Shown piece by piece: positions 1-11,720 of a stretch of DNA of 11,720 nucleotides. Both the position numbers and the translations under genes were made by a program. The stretch is from Nephromyces sp. MM_2019 (Eukaryota > Apicomplexa > Aconoidasida > Nephromycida): positions 1 to 11,720 of the forward strand of contig JADHZB010000214.1 of assembly GCA_015657535.1 (NCBI GenBank), written 5' to 3'. Below the pieces are notes generated by a model that saw only the letters and a list, made by a program, of their open reading frames with translations, was not told the DNA's origin and made no database searches. Each line of letters opens with the position of its first letter. Position 1 is the first letter of the stretch.

Positions 1-3771
<3,771 letters not shown>

Positions 3772-5060
3772 CGCGAAGGGAGTCGGGAGGCCTTTTTTTG
3801 GAGGTGTGCGTTAGTTGGTGTGTGTGCGTGCTGGTTTAGTTGTTTTTATGGTTTCGCGTCCGTGTAAGTTGGTATATTAATGCGTTGGTATTGTTGTTTT
3901 TGTGAATTGGAGTCTTGGTGTAGATGTGCCTGCGCGTATTTACTGGCATGTGTCTGCGTGCACGCGTATGCTTTTTTTTTCAGTGTGCGTTCTTCCGGTG
4001 TCTGTACATAGAAAAAGCCGAGTTAAGGCAAAATAGGAGGGAAAAACCCTAGAGCTGACCATACACTTTTGCTTAAAAACACACAATGATAGTGGCTACA
4101 GCCGTAAGTTTGATTCCATTACACAATCAGATTTTGACAACTTTCTTCAATCTCCTCTATGCTTGAAGAGGGGTTTTCCGCAGAAAAAACAGGCCAAACT
4201 GTGCGTTAGTGGCAGTCTATACACCACCGGGGGGAAATATGTTATTTATGTTTGCTCTAGATGATTCCAGAGGGGCGGTGGAGCAAGCAGGAATGGGGGC
4301 TGAAGAAAAGTCATGGAACAAAAAGAACACACTAAAAAAACAAGTGATCGGCAATAGCATACTTTTCCGCCACAACAGTTATCAGTGTTTTGGCAAACAG
4401 AAAAGGAATGCGATCTCTCCACTATATATAGGGGCTTTTCGAAGGGTTTCCCCGTTATTAGCATGTTAAAAAGCAAGTTAAACAAAATAAATAACAATAA
4501 GTAGCTAGAGGAAGCGGGATTTCCCTGATGAAACTGCTTGGCTGCATGCAGACAGCGGACACCAAATAATTTTCCGAGATTCCACCTCCGGAGAAAGCCT
4601 AAGCATTCAAACAATGCAAAACATTTAATGGAAAAGACGTCAATCTAGGCAAAAACCTGGAGAAGTCAGCATCTTCATTTTTACGATTGTAATAAAAGTA
4701 CAAGAGAAAGAACTAAAATAGGCGGATGATGAGTTATGTTGTAGATGCAACGTGCAAGTGACATCTCCAAGAAATCGCGTAGAGGTGAAGACAGCCCTTT
4801 TAATACACCAAAAGATACGTGGAAAATATGCGAGAAAAAATGGGCGGATTACCGATTTTATGTGCAATATTCCTACTATCTGAGTCGCTCTACATCCTCT
4901 TCCTTATTGAATTATTCTCTTCTTTTTTGGCTTAATCTCAAATAGTCTTCAAAGGAAAATAAGCTGCTCAGTCATGAAAAAAACAAATATTTTTCTCCAT
5001 CTACTGCCTTGAGTCCAACAAAAAGCTCAGCTGCATACTCAAAGGAAAAAATTCAAACCT
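3772..5060. other. CDPK 5' flank and unassigned sequence
   Basis: This should hold the 5' UTR and promoter of the CDPK, which is transcribed leftward. Positions 3800-3990 are TG-rich on plus, so CA-rich in the sense direction. The base three before the ATG is G and the base after it is G, a favourable start context. I see no core promoter element I can name. An open frame at 4745-4945 (plus) starts directly after an acceptor-like TTATGTTGTAG and codes for 66 residues with no recognised motif; it may be a chance ORF. Confidence 0.4.
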
Positions 5061-5067
5061 GCTTTAG

Positions 5068-5292
5068 CTGCTACTGTGCTTTCCACTTCATCAAACAGTG
5101 GAAAATTCGCTCAAAACAGTAGAAGTGCCAAAGAACCGTGTAAATTATGAGTCAAAATATCTAGACAAGGCACAATTTTTAACAAAAAAAACTAGCAACG
5201 CCAGATTTTCCTTAGCTGGAGCACATATATGGAATGTATGCAAAACTTCACCTTGCCCTATAAGGAAGGCAGATGATAAATTTGTTTCCTGA
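5068..5292 (+). CDS. Candidate terminal exon, hypothetical protein
   Basis: An open segment of 74 codons plus TGA that begins immediately after an acceptor-like CCTGCTTTAG. There is no in-frame ATG at its start, so it would be a 3' exon of an unseen plus-strand gene. The product is mixed-composition and non-repetitive (for example VEVPKNRVNYESKYLDKAQF), unlike the low-complexity read-throughs of the repeats. I recognise no domain and found no convincing upstream exon. A second strong plus-strand acceptor (TTTCCTTCTCAG, ending at 5546) lies downstream, but I could not connect the two in phase with confidence. Confidence 0.25.
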   Translation: MLLCFPLHQTVENSLKTVEVPKNRVNYESKYLDKAQFLTKKTSNARFSLAGAHIWNVCKTSPCPIRKADDKFVS

Positions 5293-5550
5293 TATCTATG
5301 CATTCACATACTGAAGAGAGTGGGGAAAGGACGGACAAGAGGAGGGTGAAGAGCAAGGGAGGGGGAAACAGGAAGTTCGAGAGAGAAACGTATGGGGAGA
5401 GCAAAAGTGGAGGAGCTTTTCCCTTGAATTATCCCAATATGCGTCCAAACACACAATGTATTCCCCTGTAAATGATCACACATACGAGCAAAGGCCACAT
5501 ATATTTTCCATGTTGCTCTTTCCCAACTAAAATCTTTCCTTCTCAGGTAT

Positions 5551-6172
5551 TCACGCATCATTTCGCCGTGGTGTTACCTAAAAAGGAAGAGCAGTGATGA
5601 ACCTACTAAATTATCCCTCCAGCATTTTTTATCAGTGAGGGATTATTTTTAAATGCGTGGGCTTTCTTTGGGTTTACCTTTTCATAAGTTTCGCCTACAT
5701 ATCCTGTAGCCAGGCTCTCAAAAACAGCATTAAATCACATTCATCCGCTACGGGGGGAAGCAAATTACTGGGTCCCCACAGCTGTCCCGCAACTTCTTCT
5801 TCCTCTCCCAAATAAATGTAAAAATCAAGAAATATTATGGGAGATCCACCGTGGCCTATGATACTGCTTTTGCCAATGACCACTAACTATAATGAGTGAT
5901 GCCAACCGTAATTGGCGCTGAAGCAGAGTATAAGCTTAAAATTCAAGGTGGAAAATCACCAATGGGAAGGAGCGCACAATAATAAGTTCTAAATCTACAA
6001 TATAAAGTCTACTAGCACGCATAAGAGCGCCAGTCGTGAATACGTGTGTTTGTACGCAAAAGCAAGCCGCTGATAAAGCCTTATCATCCTGCGCACACAC
6101 AAGAGAGTAACGCGCCAGCCCTCACCTTTGAAGTGGAGCATCCCGAGGAATCTCACAACCAAGTGCGGAAAC
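5551..6172 (-). CDS. Candidate four-exon 3' end of a hypothetical gene
   Basis: Proposed exons on minus: 6172-6126, 5882-5769, 5703-5678 and 5577-5551 (ending in TGA). The three junctions are GT-AG (donors GTGAGG, GTAATT, GTAAAC; acceptors TTAG, GCTACAG, CTTCCTTTTTAG) and keep phase 1, 1, 0. Predicted introns are 243, 65 and 100 nt. The product would read FPHLVVRFLGMLHFK, then a segment with SPIIFLDFYIYLGEEEEVAG, and end YVGETYEKVTPRRNDA. No 5' end is visible and I recognise no family with confidence. Phase agreement can be obtained by choosing among many splice sites, so this model is weak. Confidence 0.22.
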
Positions 6173-6179
6173 CTTCGCA

Positions 6180-8170
6180 ATCGATAACAAGAAAGGGCGC
6201 ATGCAGTTTACGCAGCTCCTGGTATAAGTAGCAGGAGGCGTTTGCTAGCTATACTTATTTAAAAAAGGAAAGCATCTAGTGCAAGCTGCGTGTGTGTGGT
6301 GGGTACATTGCCCGGGGGGTTTATGTGGGGTTATTTCTGAGGGCGAAGAACATGATACCCCTACTTTATGTGTGTGCGGGAGTGCATAAATAACAGGTGT
6401 AACATCCAGAATGTATGTGTATGTGTCAGGCATCGGATCTGGCGGAGTTGTAGATAAACAGACATAACTGCATCCGGGATGTAGGTGTACATAAGCAGTC
6501 ATGATCAGACGCCAGCTCCGCCTGGGGATGTGTTTGTGTGTGCACTTAAATAGGCATAGCATCTGCAGGCTGTGTGTGCGTGTATAGCAAGAGGAATAGC
6601 AGCTGTTGCTGTCCTCGCATGCTTAGCCTTCGTATGCACTTGAATACATAGCATACTGGAGGCACCTGATAACCTTGGAGTGACCAGGTTTATTTTAGCG
6701 TGAAAAAAAAGGTGTTTTTGTACTGAAAGAATAGCAGCATATACAGAAGATAACACCAAAAATTCTAAATCTAAAGGCAATGTTATACTCCCTGATTTTT
6801 TAAAGAATATTGGTGGTAATTCTAAAAGATACTGGAGAGTGCATAATGTACCACTTTACCAAATAGTGCAAAAAATATGTCCCAGTGAAAAATTTAACGG
6901 GCGCAGAAAAGTAGCGGCAATGGGGAAAAAAGTGACCTGTTTTTAAGCACGTAAAGAATGTGACACTCAGTAACTAACAAGCAATAATACAATTCATACA
7001 ACCAAATAAGTAGGAATGTGACTCGTGGAGTTCCCAGCTTTTAATAGGAGGTGCAACATGAGGAAGAAATGCAGCTTACTTTTTTTGGAAACGGCACAAT
7101 AAAAGGGTTTTTAAACTAATTTAAAGAATATATATATAATGGCTTGAGTATTTATGTGAGTAGGCCTGTATATACATAAGGCTAATACATTGAAAAAAGC
7201 TAAAGAGGAGCGTAGATACACTCCTCTTGCAGCAGAGCCAGCATTTCATTTTTGATATTTTATTTTATGCCGCAGAAATTTCCTCGCCGCTTCAGTAGCT
7301 GAAAAAAGTGCAATCGCGCATAGTAGAATGTGTCTAATTTTTAGGCGTAATCTTGGTTATTCTTTTTGCACAGGGTAGTATATTACTATTTTCAGTCATT
7401 TGTTGTTGCTAAGGTCATACTTTCCCCTACGACAAGTTAAGGGAAATCACATCACACAATCCTACGCTTCCTGCTCTGTCTTACTATTTCCATCATACAG
7501 GTTACTTCCTTTTTATTTGAAAAAATCCGCCAGTGATCCGATAAAAATGGAAGCTACAAAAACCAAAGGCCTTTTTTTTATAGATAACTTTTTTCTCAAA
7601 ATATTTAATGACCTACACTTTATATTTTTAAAGAAAATCATGACCCTCTCCAACGCCATGATCAATTATTAATACTTTATCGTTTGGTTTCCGGTATTTT
7701 TTTTTAAATAGCTTTTTGGTTCTCTACACAGCGGCATTTTTAAAGAAAATTTCAATTCTTTATCATGAATTTAGATTTTTGCGGTTTTCTTCTCTCTTTT
7801 CTTGTTGCATTATGCTGTCAATGGTTATTTCCCTCACTTTTCATTGCTTATCTTTATACTTCACCATTTCTGATATTTTCTGAGGCTGCACCGCTACCGG
7901 AGCGTCATCATCTTATGAGAAGCTATGAAAACGCTAGAGTTTTATCCACCTTAAGTAGTTACGAAAGCAAAAGGCTGGAGTAAGCAAGAAGAACACGTCT
8001 ATATTTCAGGCAAGGTATGATGAAACCTTTACAAAAGAATTATATAGGTAGCACATATAGGTTTTAGCGAAGCTGTAACAAGTAAAAATTGATCGTGTCA
8101 CTTTTTTTCTCAAAAAGTTGAAAATAGCGATAAATTGAGCTGCGTTTTTGTTCTCTGTCGGGCGCCTGGA
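6180..8170. other. Region without a recognised gene
   Basis: Positions 6280-6600 carry loose TG-rich stretches on plus. The rest is AT-rich with homopolymer runs. One plus-strand ATG-initiated ORF (7765-7983, listed separately) is the only frame I would single out. The minus frame at 6505-6780 is partly CA-repeat derived. No RNA gene, transposon or conserved motif was seen. Confidence 0.5.
7765..7983 (+). CDS. Candidate small ORF with hydrophobic N-terminus
   Basis: An ATG-started frame of 72 codons. Residues about 6-40 are strongly hydrophobic (CGFLLSFLVALCCQWLFPSL and on), followed by a polar tail (SEAAPLPERHHLMRSYENAR to the end). That layout would suit a signal peptide or single membrane anchor with a short exposed tail. 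There are no introns, no recognised motif and no evidence of expression. T-rich DNA produces hydrophobic ORFs by chance, so confidence is low. Confidence 0.18.
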   Translation: MNLDFCGFLLSFLVALCCQWLFPSLFIAYLYTSPFLIFSEAAPLPERHHLMRSYENARVLSTLSSYESKRLE

Positions 8171-8171
8171 A

Positions 8172-8851
8172 TTAGCTGCTCAACCTCATGATTTGAATTC
8201 CGTGTGACGACTTGCACAAGCTCCTATACTGCAAGACTTCAGCTTCGCTCGGTAAAAAGCATAGCAAATTAGTCAAGGGATTCCACTCTAGTGCCTCCTT
8301 ACACTCATTTCGAAAGTCAATTATAAATTGATTAATTTCTAAGATTTTAGAACTAGAACATATATGAAAAGCGTGCAATTCCTCCATTTTTGCACTATTT
8401 TCTTGGATACTCTCTAGAAAGATAAAACCAGGGAAGCACCCTCACACATATCACGTGCAAATCACACACATATTAAGTCCAGATCGCACATATATATCCA
8501 CATATAACACACATGTAACAAGTCCATATCATACACACACCATATATGTTACACACCACACACTCCTTTTCAGCTCGCGTTTTTTATTACTTCTAACAGC
8601 TCGTAGACCCGCTGTGTCAAAGTGTGTGGCAGCCATGAAGTACTCGTTAGCGTCTCTTTAGGCAGCCGAAATAATTTTTGCCGGCGGGTTTCCCGGGTGG
8701 TGAGAAATCACGCATCAGCAAACTACGCAATCTCCCATCCCTATTGAACGGCACCCAGCGCATGTCTCGGGTATCGCCACGGCTATGCACACACGTTGGG
8801 CAACCCCCTAAAATTGCCACTGTTGAATCGGCGCAGTTGTACCTCCTCTGT
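8172..8851 (-). CDS. Candidate two-exon gene fragment; left exon faintly resembles a formin FH2 segment
   Basis: Proposed exons: 8851-8712 and 8413-8172 (TAA stop). The right exon is in a GC-richer patch and reads through RRYNCADSTVAILGGCPTC and RDMRWVPFNRDGRLRSLLM. Its phase 1 donor GTGATT joins a good acceptor (TTTTATCTTTCTAG) of the left exon in matching phase. The left exon has 79 codons of natural-looking helical sequence, with ILEINQFIIDFRNECKEAL and TNLLCFLPSEAEVLQYRSL. The L-L-x-F-L-P-S/T-E-x-E pattern after a helix is characteristic of formin FH2 domains, which nucleate actin filaments, but the spacing is shorter than usual and no later FH2 motif (such as the GNxxN loop) was found to the left. 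The 5' end is unknown. The FH2 idea is inference. Confidence 0.28.
8437..8566 (+). repeat. CACATA/CACACA low-complexity stretch
   Basis: The plus strand alternates CACACA and CATATA units (cores CACATAT, CACACAT) with no fixed period. If the neighbouring minus-strand model is right, this lies in the intron between its two exons and would be TG-rich in the sense direction, as in most of the CDPK introns. Confidence 0.6.
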
Positions 8852-9239
8852 CTGGGTCATCAGCTTCCCAGACACATCGAAGGTATTGCTTCCAAAAACT
8901 GTGCAGTTCTACCTCATCTTCTCACCCTCATCATGCACTCTAACACACTTTAAAGCAATCGCTGCCTTTTATATTGTGCGGAAGCGGCTCTAAAAAGAAG
9001 CTCCTCAAGCCTTCCTCTTCTTATGTACTTCTATTCTCATTTTTGAATAGCGAGACCGGGGAAGTTTTGGCGTCGTATTTGTTTCCGTAATCTCATATGA
9101 TGATCTTGCAGAGGTGGTTTGGCGTACACATACACTGACTTTTTCGTGTTATACTTGCCTTGCGGCGTTCTTCTAAAGTGTGATATTTTTACAAAACCGA
9201 AATAAGCAGTGGGATATTCTGAAAATCGGCGGATTGTAT

Positions 9240-9390
9240 GCTTCTGCATGCTTGTGTGTGGGTGGGTATGTGTGCGTGCTGTTAGATGTGTATTGTGTTG
9301 GGTATTTGTGCGTGCATGGGTGGGGGTTGATGTGTGCGTGTTGCTGGTTGGGCATGTTTGTGGGCTTCTATATGTGCGTGTGAGTATGGT
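9240..9390 (+). repeat. TG-rich low-complexity block
   Basis: TGTGTG and GTGCGTG motifs dominate the plus strand, for example GTGTGTGGGTGGGTATGTGT near 9254. It resembles the TG block in CDPK intron 3. The open frames over it on both strands (CVCV-rich or THTH-rich) are repeat artefacts. A further TG-rich patch occurs at 9580-9690. Confidence 0.6.
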
Positions 9391-9559
9391 AAGGAGCCTT
9401 TTATTTAGAAAGCTTCTAAGTGTCCCCTCATGTCTCTGCATGGACACCATCCATTGCAGCCTCTTTGTGTCGTGTTGTATATTTACCTGAGCTCTTCTGC
9501 TGGCTTTTTTTGTTCCAAATAGCGCAGTCAATGAAACATTAGGGTTTGCCTTGGATATA

Positions 9560-10140
9560 TCTATAGTGTGCCTTTGACATCTTTTGTGTGTTTGGTGCGT
9601 ATTGTACTTGATGTGTATCATGTGTCATGATTTTGGGGGTGTGCTGTATTTGCTGTGTTTTGGTATGTGCTGTGTGTGTGGTAAGGTTCTGTAAATTCTA
9701 ATTGCATACTCAGGAATAAATGAGTATTGAAGAGTAGTATGCTGCCCGTGGGGTAGGTTTTTTTGTCATCAATTTGATATACATATGCATACATGCTGCG
9801 TGCTATATATGTAGCTGTTACAAGGTGGTGTTTTGATTGATTTTGAACTTTTGATTTCGGTATGCGTCTACGAATTGCATAGTTTTCCACGTTTTATCAA
9901 CTTCAGTGTGTTTATATAGGTAGAGTGCTAAGAAAACTCAGGCGCTTTTTCAAGTTTTTTTCAATTTTTTTTTATAAAAGCCCTTTGAGGGCATCGTACA
10001 CGATGTTTCTTAGTTTAATCCTCTCTTGGCCATTGTTTTATCCTTGTTAGCTTTGTGATCAACGTAACGTTGCCTTTTAACTTTGTTCTGCTGCTTTAAG
10101 ATTTATTCTGGCTAATATTCCATTTTCCTGCTTGATTCTC
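9560..10140. other. Unassigned AT-leaning sequence
   Basis: TG-rich to about 9690, then AT-rich sequence with T homopolymers near 9940-9975. Minus-strand frames here start at GTG and run into CA-repeat-derived residues. No gene, RNA or mobile element was recognised. Confidence 0.5.
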
Positions 10141-10146
10141 TATTTT

Positions 10147-10453
10147 TTATTTTTTATTGTTGGATTTTTTGTAGGAAAAACAGTGCTTACACATCATTTT
10201 CTCGCTTGCTTTTGCAGAGTGCTTTCCTCTCACACGCCTACACTTAAATTTATTGCGTCTATGCTCTCTTGCCTATCAGCACTGCTGCTTTGGAAATCAG
10301 GGACCTACCATTTGGTTAACAGGAAAATCTTACCTTAACGCTATCTACATCTATTTCAATATCTGTCTTTATCTGCTTCATATTACTTGTCTTCATCCTA
10401 GTCGTTATTACACTCATTATATTAACTTCGCACACCACCCCATCTTCCTCCAT
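10147..10453 (-). CDS. Candidate two-exon small basic protein
   Basis: Proposed exons: 10453-10334 and 10272-10147. The start context is AAAAAATGG. Exon 1 gives 40 codons (MEEDGVVCEVNIMSVITTRM to DIEIDVDSVK) and stops exactly at a consensus donor GTAAGA. A 61-nt intron ending GCTGATAG leads in phase 0 to 41 codons ending in TAA, very rich in Lys and Arg, with a CKHC motif. The total would be 81 residues. No family is recognised. The coding look may partly reflect the purine-rich minus strand of this T-rich region; the consensus donor at the end of a 40-codon open frame is the best support. Confidence 0.25.
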
Positions 10454-10523
10454 TTTTTCTACAATTATTACTTACCATTCATCAGTTCCTGCTTTTACCA
10501 TCGTCGCCGCTAGAGGAGGCAAA

Positions 10524-10542
10524 ATAATTCTAAGAGAATTAT
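10524..10542. repeat. Short perfect inverted repeat
   Basis: ATAATTCT and AGAATTAT are reverse complements separated by AAG, an 8-bp stem with a 3-nt loop. In AT-rich DNA this could arise by chance, and no T-run or gene end makes it a clear terminator. Confidence 0.4.
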
Positions 10543-10951
10543 CATGCTTACGGTTTAAAGTAAAAAAACCCGAAGAGTGTCCTCCAATGCTATGTTTATT
10601 GGGCTTAGGTTTTTATAGCCCTTTCTTTAGAGTTTTAACCGTTAGGAAAACCTTTTTTTGTGTTTCTAAGAATTTATATGTACACACAGTGCATGGTTTA
10701 TCAGGCCCTGTATGGCATACAATTTCCTTCTTAAAGACAAAGGAGAGGTGCAGGTAACTGAGCAGTTCATGCGTAACTTATAAATGAGTACTAGGGTGTG
10801 CTGTTCTTCTCCGTTTATTTCAGCTTCTCTTTATTACTTTTGGTTTTTATTCTTATTGCCTCTTTTCATGTTCTTCTCTCTTGTCTTATTGTTCTCCCTC
10901 TTCTTCTGTTTGATAGTATTGGATGGCTTCAAGCTCTGAATCTGTCTTTTT

Positions 10952-11270
10952 TTAGAGAGTTTTTTCTTCAAGCTTATATTTGGTGGATATTTCTCCTTTT
11001 TCTTGTAGAGCTTTTACGCAACAGATTTGGTAGATCTCCGTGCTGCATTTGGATGCTACATTACTATTTTGCGTAAAGCTTGATTTACTCTTCATCTGAT
11101 GCCTAGATTTGTGTGTGTTTGCGATTTTCCCTGAGTTTCTTTCAAATTATGACTAATTGCTGGTCTGCATGTAAGTGAAGTCTATCCTGTAATCTGCCTT
11201 GTCTAGCAAGCTGATATCTTCCTGCTTGTAGCCACATGCTGCGTTGATTCTTTTTTGCAACTTTATCGCA
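10952..11270 (-). CDS. Candidate 3' exons of a hypothetical minus-strand gene
   Basis: Proposed exons: 11270-11154 and 11095-10952 (TAA stop). The first follows an acceptor-like TGTAGTGCAG and encodes 39 residues (CDKVAKKNQRSMWLQAGRYQ then LARQGRLQDRLHLHADQQL). A GT donor (GTCATA, weak) and an acceptor GGCATCAG join it in phase 0 to a 47-codon frame (MKSKSSFTQNSNVASKCSTE to KYKLEEKTL). The second exon could also be an independent short ORF, because it starts with ATG. Upstream sequence is TG-rich in the sense direction, as in most of the CDPK introns. No homology is recognised and the donor is poor. Confidence 0.22.
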
Positions 11271-11299
11271 CTGCACTACATTTCTTGCACACTGTCTAT

Positions 11300-11425
11300 A
11301 CCCACATGCTATAGTAGCAGACATGCTATTCACACGCATACTATTCGTACATACACCGTAGTCACACATGCTACCCACACGCACGCTATTAAATCGCATG
11401 CTAAGCGCAAAAGTGCTATACAAGC
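11300..11425 (+). repeat. Degenerate ~15-nt tandem repeat (ATGCTATT core)
   Basis: ATGCTATT-like cores occur at about 11305, 11323, 11338, 11369, 11383, 11399 and 11414, giving spacings of 14-18 nt with one double step of 31. Units include CACACGCATACTATT and CACACGCACGCTATT. This is a minisatellite distinct in unit length from those in the CDPK introns. Confidence 0.65.
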
Positions 11426-11720
11426 ACGATTGGCACACTTATTTTTCGTACACACTATTCATACTCAGCAGATGCACCCCACATATACCACAGCCTTCAC
11501 GCAAGACCGCCAAGCATGCCCATCTACACGCCTAGCTCACCACTAGCACACTCCGTAAACAAGATGTACTACATTTGCTACCCAATATTAACTCTCATCT
11601 AATAGCACACACATATATCGCTCCTGCCTCGTGCACCTCTCACACAACTTCTCCATCAGATGCACTTTCTTCCATCACCTCCTATCACCCTCCATCGCCG
11701 TCAACCCCTCTTCACCCCCC
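11426..11720. other. CA-rich then C-rich pyrimidine tract at the window end
   Basis: From about 11640 the plus strand is a C/T-rich tract with repeated CATCACC and CACCCTCCA motifs, ending in CCCCCC. Its composition resembles the pyrimidine tract upstream of the CDPK exon 5 acceptor (sense strand of 256-340). No gene was seen; it could precede a plus-strand exon beyond the window. Confidence 0.4.

Noticed and set aside
4246..4614. 122-codon minus ORF
   Set aside because: It starts at TTG, not ATG, and has hydrophobic/Cys-rich sequence without a motif or splice context.
5678..5882. Weak resemblance of SPIIFLDFYI and YEKVTPR to a cyclophilin N-terminus
   Set aside because: The spacing is wrong, the AGR-x-x-x-EL core is not intact and the expected NFR and FHR motifs do not follow, so I do not name it.
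8647..8993. GC-rich patch as a structured RNA gene
   Set aside because: I looked for SRP, RNase P, spliceosomal and tRNA signature sequences and saw none; open frames on both strands are explained by the higher GC content.
9037..9621. 194-codon minus ORF taken as one protein
   Set aside because: Its middle is translated CA repeat (THTHPHTS-like) and it contains an internal donor-like GTAAAT; only short parts look protein-like.

Overview
The window comes from a nuclear genome of a eukaryotic protist, most likely an apicomplexan or close alveolate relative. The only confidently identified gene encodes a calcium-dependent protein kinase (CDPK) of the apicomplexan/plant type. It is interrupted by four GT-AG introns of 237-898 nt packed with CA/TG-rich repeats. 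I saw no bacterial operon structure, rRNA, tRNA, CRISPR array or recognisable transposon. I cannot name the species; a coccidian or coccidian-like lineage is a guess from the intron-rich CDPK.

Layout. (1) Positions 1-3771, minus strand: the CDPK gene, read right to left. The start codon is at 3771 and the five exons are 3771-2857, 2619-2552, 2040-1909, 1010-887 and 230-1, in matching phase at every junction. They give 489 residues: a low-complexity N-terminal extension of about 250 residues and most of the kinase domain. The end of the kinase domain, the autoinhibitory segment and any EF-hands lie left of position 1. (2) Positions 3772 to about 5060: the CDPK 5' flank, TG-rich on the plus strand near the gene, then sequence without a recognisable gene. 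(3) About 5060-11300: AT-leaning sequence with no protein I can identify firmly. It holds several short open segments that look like coding exons bounded by plausible splice sites: plus strand 5068-5292; minus strand 5551-6172, 8172-8851 (the left part faintly resembles a formin FH2 segment), 10147-10453 and 10952-11270. These are low-confidence gene models, not established genes. (4) About 11300-11720: a degenerate ~15-nt repeat followed by a C-rich tract.

The most unusual structure is in the introns. Each of introns 2-4 carries its own degenerate minisatellite (periods near 33, 30 and 20 nt) built around a CACACA core. Intron 3 also contains a block of opposite polarity (TG-rich on plus), and the 5' splice site of intron 4 sits inside a (GT)n microsatellite. 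No pathway can be assembled from the neighbouring segments; the CDPK alone implies calcium-regulated phosphorylation signalling.
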